From the NCBI GenBank assembly GCA_950022655.1, contig OX465589.1, forward strand, positions 24,295,626-24,359,625: DNA of 64,000 nucleotides, in the 5' to 3' direction. This document shows, in pieces, positions 1-9,700 of this stretch (position 1 is the first letter of the stretch; each line of letters starts with the position of its first letter). The notes below the pieces were generated by a model. That model worked only from the letters and a program-made list of their open reading frames with translations. It made no database searches and was not told where the DNA came from. Source of the DNA: Alentia gelatinosa. Lineage: Eukaryota > Annelida > Polychaeta > Phyllodocida > Polynoidae. The position numbers were made by a program, and so were the translations under genes.

Positions 1-370
1 ATTTTGGAGCCGTGTCGTGGCGTGTCGGGAGGTTGTCGCAGAGGTCTCAGTAGAATATTTAGGTGGAGCGTGCACTTCCCGACAGGCTGCGACAAGAGGT
101 CACGACAGCCCCCCTTCTCATGACAAGGCTGCGACAAGGCTGTGGTTGGAACTTTCTTGTCGGCGCGTGTCGCAGCCCTGTCGTGGTTGGTGGACGCACC
201 CCCTAAGACACACCCGACACGCCCCGACAATAAGGGCCATGTCGGGAGCCTCCCGACACACTGTGACACGATCGAACATGTTCGATATTTGCTACAACAC
301 AAACCGTGTCGCAGCGTGTATTTACATAGGAGAACTAGAATTTATTCACTTTATTAGGACTGTCCGATAG
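1..370. repeat. GTCGGGAG/GTCGCAG inverted-repeat-rich (foldback-like) region
   Basis: This stretch repeats the words GTCGGGAG, GTCGCAG and GTCGTGG in both orientations, as in a foldback element or MITE whose left end lies outside the window. Two clear palindromes are visible: GTCGGGAG-C-CTCCCGAC at 240-258 (with one further pair outside) and the perfect 16-mer ATCGAACATGTTCGAT at 271-286. Two overlapping open frames (17-370 and 142-357) are low in complexity and look like by-products of the GC-rich repeats. I see no gene. Confidence 0.5.
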
Positions 371-450
371 TAACAGCGGGTCTGGGATATACACATATAT
401 TTTTTAGGCTCTAAAATCTCGTTTCGATGTTAAATGAAGGAATCATTATT

Positions 451-870
451 TTGAGAAACTTACCCCCTATCAAAAATCACCATATTTACAGTACATAATG
501 CCCTTTAGACCTGCTATCATATTCCAAATTTTCATAATATTCTGTTGAGTATTTTTCACATGTTTGAATTTCTTAGGCCGTAGTAGGCCGTCGGGAGCAT
601 TAGAGTGCTGAGTATATATACAGTTATGATACTCATTTATATTATCTACAGAGAAAAAATAGATATTATCGTATTCTATGATATTCCAGCTACAATTTGG
701 TGGTTTAACATATATAAACCCTTAACGAATTCCGGGTTACTTGCCTTTTTTCTTATTTAAAATTATATTGAGAAACGTAGCCCCTATCAAAAATCACCAT
801 ATTTAAAATACATAATGCCCTATAGATCTAATTCCAGATTTTCATAATTTTCTGTTGAGTATTTTTCAGA
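451..870. repeat. Pair of ~105-bp direct repeats (451-560 and 768-870) with MITE-like DNA between
   Basis: Both copies run from TTGAGAAAC through CCCCTATCAAAAATCACCAT to TCTGTTGAGTATTTTTCA, with scattered substitutions and a small indel. Between them, 661-713 carries TATTCCAGCTACAATTTGGT, which also occurs inside the elements at 4134-5588 and 8569-9132. The region is therefore probably a rearranged relic of that family. No coding sequence is seen. Confidence 0.6.
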
Positions 871-1274
871 TGAGAGTGTTTTGATATGAGATGATCGCAA
901 AAGCAGCTATTTATCACCAACAAGACCAGGCGAGCGGCCGATAAATTAATTATACAACAAGACACAGGCCGCCCGATAGCGGCCGACACCTACCTATGTG
1001 TCACTAAAAATGTGGTATTGTAAAAAGTAGCGATACAACACGAAAATAATACCACACAGCACGATCCGGTATAAATGGAGCAACACTTTCCCCACATTTC
1101 TAGGAGCAATGACTCCCTTATCTATTTAAGATCTCGAAAAAATGTTTTCAGATTTATTATTGCATCCCTCTCCCCTGAAAATCAGTATAAAATACCTATA
1201 TATCGGATTGGGGGATACATAGAATTGCGATTGAAATTGACTACTCAGAATCGGGAAGAATCTAGGAACACCTC
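871..1274. other. AT-rich intergenic stretch, nothing recognised
   Basis: No homology to the repeat families elsewhere in the window and no convincing gene. There is a small GC-rich patch near 935-995 with inverted GCGGCCGA/CGGCCG words. A 116-codon open frame at 1075-1425 has no recognisable motif and overlaps simple repeats, so it is not called. Confidence 0.5.
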
Positions 1275-1525
1275 CCTTAGATGTAATAACCTTGTCAACC
1301 TTATTTGTAATACAAAGTCACCCTTAAATGTAAAAAACTTTGTAACCACAGATGTAATAAACTTCTCTCTTATTTGTAATAAAGATCAATGCCATGTAAA
1401 ATACAGTATACATTTTCAAATATAAAGAAATTTAAGGGAGTTATAACAAATGTGGTTGAAATTTGATTACATTTAAGGGTTATTACATATGTGGGTTTTT
1501 AGTACATTAAAGGGTGTAACAGGCG
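1275..1525. repeat. Degenerate CCTTAAATGTAATAA-type repeats in both orientations
   Basis: Short related words recur: CCCTTAGATGTAATAA near 1275, CCCTTAAATGTAAAAAAC near 1321, AGATGTAATAAACTTC near 1350. The reverse orientation TTACATTTAAGGGTTATTAC appears at about 1467-1487. Opposed copies flanking a short core suggest a small MITE or foldback element, but I cannot set its ends. Confidence 0.4.
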
Positions 1526-1634
1526 TTCAGATGTCCAGTCAGGTGAAATCCCCTCGGTGGACCTCCATTGGCAGGACAGCGGTCACGGTGTGGACTTCGA
1601 GATTTGTTTGGTGATTTGGGTAGTTTTACCTTTA

Positions 1635-1693
1635 ACTGCAGCATGATGCCTCCAGGCATTCCCCTGGCTACTGCAGCATGATGCCTCCAGGCA
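1635..1693. repeat. Two perfect 24-bp direct repeats, 35-bp spacing
   Basis: A 24-bp word beginning ACTGCAGCATGATGCC and ending CCTCCAGGCA is present at 1635-1658 and again at 1670-1693 without mismatch, separated by 11 bp. It lies immediately left of the MITE at 1701. It is probably a local slippage duplication. Confidence 0.85.
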
Positions 1694-1700
1694 CCATAGA

Positions 1701-1883
1701 TACAGTAGAACCCCGCCTAACGGACACCCCGCGTAAGCGGACACCCCGCGTTAACGGACATCTTTGCTCGGAACGGTTCCCTCTATCAGATGATTATTTT
1801 AACCTCGCGTAAGCGGACACCCCGCGTTAGCGGACACTTTTGCCCGGAACGGAGGGTGTCCGCTCACGCAGGGTTCTACTGTA
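1701..1883. mobile_element. pogo/Tigger-like MITE with TA target duplication
   Basis: The element is about 179 bp between flanking TA dinucleotides (1701-1702 and 1882-1883), the expected Tc1/mariner-superfamily target duplication. Its ends are inverted: CAGTAGAACCCCGCCTAACG on the left, and the complement of the right end reads CAGTAGAACCCTGCGTGAGC. CAGTAGAACC ends with internal GCGGACACC motifs are typical of pogo/Tigger non-autonomous elements. The interior holds several short direct copies of GCGTAAGCGGACACCCC. It encodes no transposase, so it would depend on an autonomous relative elsewhere. Confidence 0.85.
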
Positions 1884-2068
1884 CTTATATACAAAATTCA
1901 CTAGATAAGAAAATAATTGTTTGAATTGAAAGAAATTTTGACATAGTAAAAAATTCCATATTGACCTTTGATTTGGTATAACAAAATATCATCAGCTACC
2001 AAGGTAAATTACTCAAATCACATGACACATCATGCTAAGTAGGGGAACTAGGTGCTGCAGGAAAAGGG

Positions 2069-2175
2069 GTTAACGTCCAATTTCTTCAATTAGACTTAAC
2101 GAGAAGTTCAGAGGTAGGCCTAAGTCTGTTTCTGTGTGTGGGTTCAACAAATTGGACGTTAAACTATCCAAACAA
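2069..2175. repeat. Opposed SINE-tail-like fragments
   Basis: The right side reads TTCAACAAATTGGACGTTAA followed by ACTATCCAAACAAACAAA. This is the same 3' tail seen in satellite families 1 and 2 (for example 24045-24080). The left side (2071-2082, TAACGTCCAATT) is the inverted complement of its core. Two truncated SINE tails in opposite orientation is the simplest reading. There is no tRNA-related head. Confidence 0.55.
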
Positions 2176-2245
2176 ACAAATAAACTGTTGCCTCCTTGTG
2201 GGAGAATAACCTTATACTAGCACTTCTGTAGCCTTAAAGACTTAA

Positions 2246-2346
2246 AGGCCCGGCCCCACTGGTGCGATGCGATTGTCGCAAGTTAATAAGAACGTAATAA
2301 AAGCTGGGTGAGGGCCATATAAACGGCGGCGCCCGTCGCATCGCAC
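2246..2346. repeat. Inverted repeat with GTGCGATGCGA arms
   Basis: GTGCGATGCGA at 2262-2272 is mirrored by TCGCATCGCAC at 2336-2346. The outer left sequence AGGCCCGGCCCCACTGG resembles the start of the elements at 4134 and 8569. It is probably a short member or fragment of that MITE family. Boundaries are uncertain. Confidence 0.5.
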
Positions 2347-2359
2347 ACAATCTTGCACA

Positions 2360-3905
2360 CAATTTGGATATTTATAGATAATGAACCCCATATCGATTCT
2401 CTATATGATAATATCATTGTACTAGGATGTCAGTTGGATAAGAAAAAAATAATCAGAAATATCTATCGTGTGTGAGAGAGGCTCAAATGATATTTTTCTT
2501 TTACCTAAGGAAAAACGAATTTTTAAAAGAAAAAATAAAATTATTGTGTAGCGTTCCCTCTAGTGGCTGGAAGTGTATAACCACTTTCCGCGATCGACAG
2601 CCGACCAGAGGTTCCGAGACTTCAGTTGCTACCCTGTACTTACCGTGCCAGTACAGGTGGGTTCAGCTTTACCCGCTGGAAAGGGGAGGGAGATGCTGGA
2701 TCTACTACCTACCGCTTAACTACGAAGACAAAACCAGACTCCGGACTGTTTCTGTTTACCGAGCTTTTATTACGGTATTCTTGTCGTTACAATCTGTTGG
2801 TGCTTCGGGGCACCAACTAGCACGGGAAGAGATACTGGTCTCTTCAACGTTGAAAGGTGCTACAACACAACCTTACCAACACGTGAGGCTTCAGACGTTC
2901 ACTCTATAAAGAGGCACCGCGAGAAGTCCTGTCAACCTGCTGTGGACTCAGCCTTATATAGTGATTGAGTTTCGTAATGCGGGCGAACCCGTAGTATTTG
3001 CATAGTGCGGGTCCGCCGTCTTTACCACAGAGCAGGGATCGGCACTCGCGCTACCTAGCGTAAAGTGAAACAATGCTGCTCGACTGCCCTGACCCCTACA
3101 ATTGTATTCTCTTGAAAGAATTGTTTTCCATATGTGCTGCCACAAACAATCCGACGAATCCATAGGATCAATGGGGCATACCCTGGATTTTCTTTGCGAT
3201 TGAATGCGATGAATCCATTGCAATAGGGGTCATAAACCTCGCCGAGGGGGCGTTTATGGGACTATAAAACATGTGCGATTTACCTGGATTTCCGGATCTT
3301 TTTACATCTTTAAGGGTCATACTTGAGGTCAATGTTAAACCAAGGAATGAATATGTTATGGATTGTAGTTCAAACATGAAAACATAAAAGATGTTAGCAC
3401 TGTCCCTAGAATTTGTTGGGGGCTCAGATGCCCCCCCCCCCCTCCACCCCCAACCCTCTACACATTTTTTCCCTGCAGTTTCCAGTCCTGACCAAACATT
3501 TATCAAACATGTACATGTTCACAACCGGTTACAGTTGCTCACCTTCTCCATTTGCAAGCCCGGTAAATTGTGGTCCCCTAAAGTGGCTGTTCCACCAAGC
3601 CGGCGCTAGCCCCGGAAAATGGCATTGTGGTCATCGTCAACCGTTGCCAACCCATTCTGCGCATCGGCGGTGATCTGGGACCCATTTCACAAGTTCCAAG
3701 ACATTGCCCAAAGTTAGACATAAATAAGGGCAGCAACAGTGGCAGCAATAGTGGGAGAAGTAAAATCTTATTTCAAAAGCAATGTCTTGTTTGCTCACCT
3801 TGTTGGTGCCACTGTTGAGTCCTAAGACACCCATGGCACAGAATTGAAGTTCCTACGAGCCCGGTGCACTAACCATCGGCATCTTTTCCTCCAAAAGAAG
3901 TACAT
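2360..3905. other. Intergenic stretch without a recognisable gene
   Basis: Open frames here (2472-2909 plus, 3168-3506 minus, 3391-3673 plus) are short and overlap on both strands. None has a recognisable domain, and none shows a paired acceptor and donor. A poly-C tract (3431-3442, with more C runs to about 3458) would form a G-run on the minus strand. An ATTTGCAT octamer occurs at about 2995-3002 but has no promoter context. Nothing else is called. Confidence 0.5.
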
Positions 3906-3907
3906 GT

Positions 3908-3923
3908 GTATATATATATATAT
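3908..3923. repeat. (TA)n microsatellite
   Basis: About eight TA units in a row. Similar short TA runs occur at about 4475-4505. Confidence 0.85.
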
Positions 3924-4517
3924 GGTCGATATTCAGAATTTGGTGACAATTCAGTTCAAGTGGGTAAAAAAAGATAAAATTTCTTAGATCCTTTTAGGAA
4001 TGTTCCCACTCAATCGAGACAGTTTTGTGATAATACCCCTAAAATTGCCTCTGGAGGGTCTATTCAGTGCCCCGGGCTCATAGGAACTTTAATCCCCTTC
4101 AGTACTCGGTAAGTACCTCGGACAGTACCTATTAGGCCTTTTTCCACTGGCCGGCGATGCGCCTTATCGCAATGCGTGCGGCCAAACCAACACATGGAAA
4201 CGTATTCTTTAACGTTGGATGACTGACTATATAAGCGTTATATGTTCGTAGATTACGTTTAGATTATGTTTAGAGATGATACAATGATCCCATCTTATTC
4301 TATGGTATTCTAGCTACAATTTGGTGGGTTTAATATCCAAATCGGCTCACTAATACTTAATATATCGTTTAGATAAGCTACTTTATAGAATACATGATGT
4401 ATACAACCACCCTTGCATATGCAATTCAACCAATATATCTTGCCTTTGTCCCATTAGGAATTTAATCTATATGTACATATATATATATAAACATTTGTAT
4501 ATATATAAAATTAGAAG

Positions 4518-4581
4518 GAAACCCACGAGGTGAAAATAGCTTGGTCCGTTCAGACCAAGTTATTTTCATCGAGTGGGTTTC
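4518..4581. repeat. 29-nt-arm hairpin inside the long MITE
   Basis: Arms 4518-4546 and 4553-4581 match over 29 nt with four differences, two of which would be G-U pairs in RNA, around a 6-nt loop (CGTTCA). The core is CTTGGTC/GACCAAG. Outer AT-rich arms ATAAAAT (4505-4511) and ATTTTAT (4584-4590) extend it. It could be an old nested foldback element or a source of small RNA. Confidence 0.8.
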
Positions 4582-4983
4582 TGATTTTATCTCAACCCGT
4601 ATAACATTGTTTATTGATGAAATGAATCACCAAATTAGCCATTGAGTATTGGTTACATGAACCTCACGGCCGTGGAGTATGAGTTCCTAATGTTAAGCCT
4701 ATGGAGAAAAATACCGGGGTGAGATAAATAGACTATACACTATATAAGTAATACATATATACATATATTATACATATGATCTATTTGACACATTATAAAA
4801 TCAATGTATTTTTCACTTGGATAGTGTTATATGAGATGACAAAGAATATGTTTTTTTACTTTGTCTTTATTTTGAAATAATAATGTATGGTGTTTGAGAT
4901 TCATGATTAAATATATTTCTCCAAAGTAATTGCTTTGCATAGAATTACTCTATCATAAGCTAGTTTTTGTACTGTGGAAATAG

Positions 4984-5041
4984 TACAATATCCATGGCCA
5001 ACATTGGTGTGTTATAATGCTCACCAATGTATGATATTGTA
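4984..5041. repeat. Two-part hairpin, about 58 bp
   Basis: The outer arms TACAATATC (4984-4992) and GATATTGTA (5033-5041) and the inner arms ACATTGGTG (5001-5009) and CACCAATGT (5022-5030) pair perfectly, with an asymmetric internal loop and a 12-nt terminal loop. A T-run follows at about 5042-5054. The geometry is pre-miRNA-like, but nothing shows it is transcribed. Confidence 0.7.
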
Positions 5042-5588
5042 TTTTTTTTTTTTTATTATCATTTGATTTTTTCTATTAGGGAAGCGACCTTTTACATTCA
5101 TTACCAGGTTCTGCATAGTCACTGTCTTTCCACCTGGGCCTTCTCTAGCGGTGGTACAGGCATTGTAGTTTTGACACTTTTATAATAGCATGTGCATATG
5201 GATAGCAAATACAAAGGACTAATAGAGTGATAGATGGAATGAATTAGAAGGAAGGAAATGGGAACGATATACATGGTAGACATACTAGAGTCGAATGTCC
5301 CTCTGAGAATGTCCCTCTTAATATGTCAGTAAGCTCTGAACAAATAAAGCAATGTCTAAAAACTAAGACAATAATCAACTCTGAAGTTTATACAACCTGC
5401 CAATGTTTTTAGAGTGTCTTACTTGTTCTAACAATCCTATCTGGAAGAAAGCAACACCTCTGCATTCATACCCGCCACTCATACCCTATGTGTGAAAGCC
5501 CCGGCCACAGTCGCACAGCGCAATCTTTGGCCGAACGGCCGCGTTGCCATGCAACATGACCGCATGGCGGCGCTGAACGGAAAAACTG

Positions 5589-6590
5589 CTAACTACTAAT
5601 CCTGAGAACGAGATTCTCGCGGGTGGCGAGGTCTGGAACCGTGATTGTTGCTCCATCTCTGGTAACAGAAGAATGATTCACTCTTCCAGTAGAGATTCTG
5701 ACTCTGGTAGTGAGAAGATCAGATAGGCGAGTGCAAGTCATGGTGGTCAACATAGCTTACGTAAGTGTATTCTGATGGCCAGAGTAATGCTCACGTGGAT
5801 AGCAAAGTAGACTGGCTCCAGTCCCTGCATCCTATGTCTATTCTCTTCGCTGGGATACATGGGCCAGTCAGAGAGGGATACATAATTTTTATGAACTTTA
5901 TAATCATTAATGAATGTTCATAATAAAATACTTCAGCAAGTCTAGGAGCAAAGGTACTGCCTACCGCGTCCCTACAGGGTGTGTCATAGGTTGAGGGTGA
6001 ATTGGAGGCTGAAACAATAAAATTTCAATTTAAATCCTTTTTACCAGAGACATAGATATGTAAATATGAGTATGTTATCTTTACATCGCCGTTTTTTTAC
6101 ACGCTAATATCTCATGTTTAATTCACTATAGTTTCGATTGAAGAGACACTTAAGCTTTTGTGATTCTACTGGAAATGAGTGACAAAATCTGTAGCCTTAG
6201 GCCTAAGGCTAACAGTTTCATTCACTAAACGATGGTGTTGATGGCATATAGACATGAGTTTGTTCTAAATCCGATAGAAAGACGTGTGCATCACTAGCGT
6301 TGCGTGTGCTGCAGACCGACACTGTTGACATCGCGTTCGGTAATATGGTCCGTGCGCGGTGCATGCTGGGAAGGTAAAAATCGGGGGTCACCGTGCTAGA
6401 TCTTAATTTAGAGATCAATATTTAGACCATTTTATAAAAGAATGTTTAGAGATTCTAAAAAGATGTTTTTCACATGGTAAAACCCATGTCATTTTCCTCA
6501 AACTTTCACCTGGGCCATGAGTTACAGTGACAAGAACTAAGCAACTAAAACTTGGTTTAGCTACTCATTGACTAGATTAAGCATTCACAC
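5589..6590. other. Intergenic stretch, nothing recognised
   Basis: About 1 kb without a supported gene or a repeat shared with the rest of the window. A 66-codon minus-strand open frame at 6218-6418 has no recognisable motif. Confidence 0.5.
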
Positions 6591-6765
6591 AATCGGCCGA
6601 CCTCAGCCGGACTGCTACCGACTCGCTACCAGGCTTTCACACCTCACGCGTGCCGCACATGGACGGGTATAGGCGGCCGAGCTTCGACGGGGGAGAACGT
6701 GACTGGGTGATTGTGGCGTGGGTGCTAGTGACGCGTAGCCGTCCTCGCTCCCCCCTGCCTTGGGT

Positions 6766-6944
6766 GGGTTTCGCCTGTGTACTGGGTACTTACGTCTAAT
6801 TCCGCCGAGCCCCTTAGCGGATGTCCCGGGAACCAGCGTACCCCCTGGCAAGCCTGTACTGCGGCTACGCTGGTTCCCGGGGTATCCGCTAGGGGGCACG
6901 GCGGAGATATGTTAGGTAGCCAGCGGCGTACACAGGCGGAACCC
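6766..6944. repeat. GC-rich long inverted repeat
   Basis: Outer arms of 17 bp (6766-6782 and 6928-6944, GGGTTTCGCCTGTGTAC against its complement with one mismatch) enclose inner arms of 39 bp (6802-6840 and 6865-6903). The inner arms match at 35 of 39 positions and include GGGAACCAGCGTA/TACGCTGGTTCCC. The central spacer is 24 bp. This is the layout of a MITE or foldback element. The surroundings (about 6590-7250) are much richer in C+G and CpG than the flanks, which fits either a recent insertion or a CpG-island-like patch. Overlapping open frames on both strands mirror each other because of the palindrome and are not genes. Confidence 0.85.
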
Positions 6945-8275
6945 AGCCTAGTACTGCGGCCACCATTCACCAGACGGCGTGTTCACGACTCAAGGTGCTC
7001 TAGCGTGCCCCGTGCGCCTGAAGCGGTCGTGAAAGAGATTACACTCTGGCGGCCCTACCCCCTGTTGCCCATGTGAACTAGTGTGCTTGCCCAGGCGTAT
7101 CCGACGGCCTGTGCGGTCCGTATACGGACTAAAAATACCTCAGTGCGAGGGCGGCCGGCGGCTCGCTTTACCTTTAATTGTCCCCTTGAAAGCAGTGCGC
7201 AGTAGAAATTTACAACAGCTCCATTTCAGTTGGGATTCGCTTTGTAAGCAGACATGTTTGGAGGACCGGTTTGGTTGGTACGCAACGTTTTCATTCACAT
7301 TATTCTATTCTTGTGAACTGCTGCTTATAGCTCGAGTGTCTACTCTGTGTTCGGTTGTATTGGTTCTATCTTCCATCTGCTTCCTCGCAGTGTCTTCTTT
7401 TCTTAAAAATTGCTTTTATTGGACATAGTTCGCCTCGTGTACTATCGGTCTATGATTTGGCCGGCGTGCCAATAACTACGCCGAGAGTGACCCCTAGAGC
7501 TCGCCGAGAGCTGTTCCCCGGGTTCGCGTTGACCGCTTGCCCGCGTGTACTGCTACACACACCGTCAACATGGAGCAGGCATTCCCGCGGACGGTATCAG
7601 AGACCGAAATTTCGGAGAGTTGTGGCAGTTTGGGCAAAATATAAGCACCAATATACACATTCATAACATCAAGCCTTATCTTTATTTACCTTCATTGTTC
7701 GATTTAACGTGTATTTCCGCGGTTATTTGACGTCCTCTGACCGTTTCCTAACAATTCCCGACGTGCCGACACACTGCTCCGCTCGATAATCTGCTTTCCC
7801 GGCTTGCGAGTGTTGTATTATATCGCCGCTCGCCGCGCCATCTATCGGATCGCGGGCAGAATCGAGCAGGTTCTTGGAAAATGAGCATTATTTTCTTGAA
7901 AATCTCTTGTTTTATTCTGCTGAATTTCTTCTGCAAGGCTGTTCTATAGCTGATTTCCCCTATACATTCTTAATAACTCAGTCTTTGGTCGTGGTATTTG
8001 AAACATTGTCTTTAGCTGATAGGCCTATAGGGTAATTCTGAATTTGTCAGGGGTGGGATCTAGGGCATGATCTGTTTACTCTGGTACTGCGTCTGTTGGG
8101 ACCAGACTTAGCAGTTTTAAAGGGCTGATTCCGGGAAAACTGCAGATCTGGGGTCCCTATCTTACAACATAGGAATTCTCCGTCAACCTGAAACTGAAAA
8201 ATTGCAGACCTTTTTCTTACACAGTATGAAGTCAGACATTTGCCTGTTCTACTGAATTTACCATGAATAGTCTGT
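6945..8275. other. Intergenic stretch, GC-rich then AT-rich, no gene recognised
   Basis: The left part (to about 7870) stays CG-rich, with open frames at 7081-7428 and 7355-7666 that lack any recognisable domain and overlap in different frames. I considered a first exon of an unknown gene, but the sequence gives no clear splice, start or poly(A) context. The right part is ordinary AT-rich DNA. Confidence 0.45.
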
Positions 8276-8522
8276 AAAAAGTCGAGGCTTTGCCATTGTC
8301 ACATGCTAAATGGTCAGACTTTGACATTTATCTTTGGTGGAAAGTCCAGGCTTAGCCATTGTTATACACGAACAAGTCAGACTTTGTCATTTTTCCACAG
8401 TAAAAAGTCAAGGCTTAGCCATCATTGCACACTTAAATGTCAGACTGACATTTTTCAACAGTGAAAAGCCAGAGGCTTAGCCATTGGCACAAGCTAAAAC
8501 ATCAGACTTTGACATTTTTCCA
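8276..8522. repeat. Four tandem ~61-bp units
   Basis: Four diverged units start near 8276, 8339, 8402 and 8463. Each reads AAAGTC-AGGCTT(A)GCCATT, then a variable middle, then GTCAGACTTTGACATTTTTC. A single further unit is found at about 16632-16675. The isolated copy shows that the unit moves or is duplicated beyond this cluster. The right edge abuts a Gag-gene fragment. Confidence 0.8.
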
Positions 8523-8524
8523 TG

Positions 8525-8568
8525 ACCAGGCCATTTATGTACTGCTTGACCAGTAGCTCCCACACAAT
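8525..8568 (-). pseudogene. Gag remnant, fragment left of MITE insertion
   Basis: This 44-bp piece matches 10139-10181, which encodes QYINGL on the minus strand in the better-preserved Gag copy, with a few substitutions. It is cut at 8568 by the MITE at 8569-9132 and resumes at 9133. Together the two pieces make the second, more degraded copy of the Gag segment. Confidence 0.7.
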
Positions 8569-9132
8569 AGGCCTTTTTCCATAGGCTGGTGTCGCACCTC
8601 ATCTGCTTAGTTACACAGGGACTGAAGCCAAATATTCACCTGGCAACGTATACTTTATCATTGATTCACAAAGTGTATGAGCGAAATACGTTCATAATAC
8701 CAATGCACATTATTTCCAGAGAAATAACAGTGATTGCATCGGTATTCCAGCTCCAATTTGGTGTATCATACATGCATATCACCTCAATGATACTTTAGAT
8801 ATACCTTAGATAACACAGGGACACCGAAACTGCATACACAATAATACATTGGCAGGCCTAGCTATAATATGCTTATCTTTTTCCAAGTTAAAACCAAGAT
8901 AATTGTCAACTATAAAGTTTAGACAGCTCAGACTTGTTGATACAATACCCAAGTTTGTTACAAGAATCTAATCTGTCAAAAAACAACACTTCTGCAATCA
9001 CACCCACCGTTCACACTTTAGGTGTGACTGCTGTGTTCCCTATACACAAGTGGCCGGTCTTGGCAGTGTTTGTCCGAGCGGCCGCGTAACTAATCAGTGG
9101 TGCGTTAGGCGGCGCTGAACGGCAAAACCTGT
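8569..9132. mobile_element. 564-bp MITE-like element inserted in a Gag remnant
   Basis: The boundaries are set by an empty site. The related Gag copy reads CACACAATTGGTAG at about 10176-10189, whereas here CACACAAT is followed by AGGCCTTTTTCC and the element ends AAACCTGT before ATTGGTAG. The flanking dinucleotide AT (8567-8568 and 9133-9134) is the probable target duplication. The interior matches the larger element at 4134-5588 in several ordered blocks, including the GGCGGCGCTGAACGG end. It has no coding capacity. Terminal inversion is weak (TTTTTCC against TTTTGCC). Superfamily unknown. Confidence 0.8.
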
Positions 9133-9556
9133 ATTGGTAGCATGAGCTCCAGTGCAGTGTAGGCCTGCTCTTCTGCTCTGTTGAGCCATCTTTCACTTCT
9201 TTTGATAACTTGTCAATGTTTCGACACCAACCTCTGTGCCTTTTCTGCGATGAGGTTCTCTTCCTCGAGCACCTCTATAAAAAAACTGGCTCTTTGGTCA
9301 ATGACAAAACCGTCTCCAGTCTGAATTCTCTAAAGGCCGGCAGTCTACCACTACATGCTGCCTTTACTTAAACTGGCCAGCTGTCCCAGCTTCACTTATA
9401 ACGATGCTCCTAAGGATCTCGATCAGGTTGTCCTCCATTTGGAAAAGAGAATTTGTGAGGTTGTCCTTCTTCACCACATTCGAGGTATGCATCTGTCCTT
9501 GAAGATAACTCTTCAACCAGATCCCATCCTCGTCCCCATTTTGTAAATTTCCCCCA
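9133..9556 (-). pseudogene. Gag-like remnant, second copy
   Basis: This segment is a diverged duplicate of 10182-10575, with the same order and mostly single-base changes. Read on the minus strand it has the same QGQMHTSNVVKKDNLT-type stretch, but also a stop that its partner lacks (within the GQFK region near 9370) and a frame change further on. On the minus strand it lies downstream of the zinc-knuckle end of the main copy. The locus therefore seems to have duplicated its middle part in tandem. It is not translatable. Identification as Gag rests on its partner. Confidence 0.55.
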
Positions 9557-9700
9557 CTAACTTAATGGGGAAATACAAACAGATGTAAACCATTGGTGTT
9601 TAGATACTGGTTTCTAGGCAGCCACCAAGAGCTTCATCTCCTCTATCAAATAACCAATACAACACATATCTGGAGATAGATGTGAAGTAACTGCTCAGCT

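Larger units (their letters stand above)
4134..5588. mobile_element. Long MITE-like element, AGGCCTTTTTCC family
   Basis: The left end AGGCCTTTTTCCACTGGCC and the complement of the right end, CAGTTTTTCCGTTCAGCGCC, form imperfect inverted ends. Both continue into CG-rich GCGATGCG/GCCATGCG words. The same left end, an internal TTCTAGCTACAATTTGGT block, a GCAACACCTCTGCATTCA-type block and the GGCGGCGCTGAACGG right end recur in order in the element at 8569-9132, whose limits are fixed by an empty site. This copy is about 1455 bp and may contain a second nested element near 5495. No transposase is encoded. No certain target duplication is visible. Confidence 0.6.

Noticed and set aside
6615..7076. 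Overlapping open frames on both strands in the GC-rich block
   Set aside because: The two strands read alike because the DNA is a long inverted repeat. No domain or splice context is visible.
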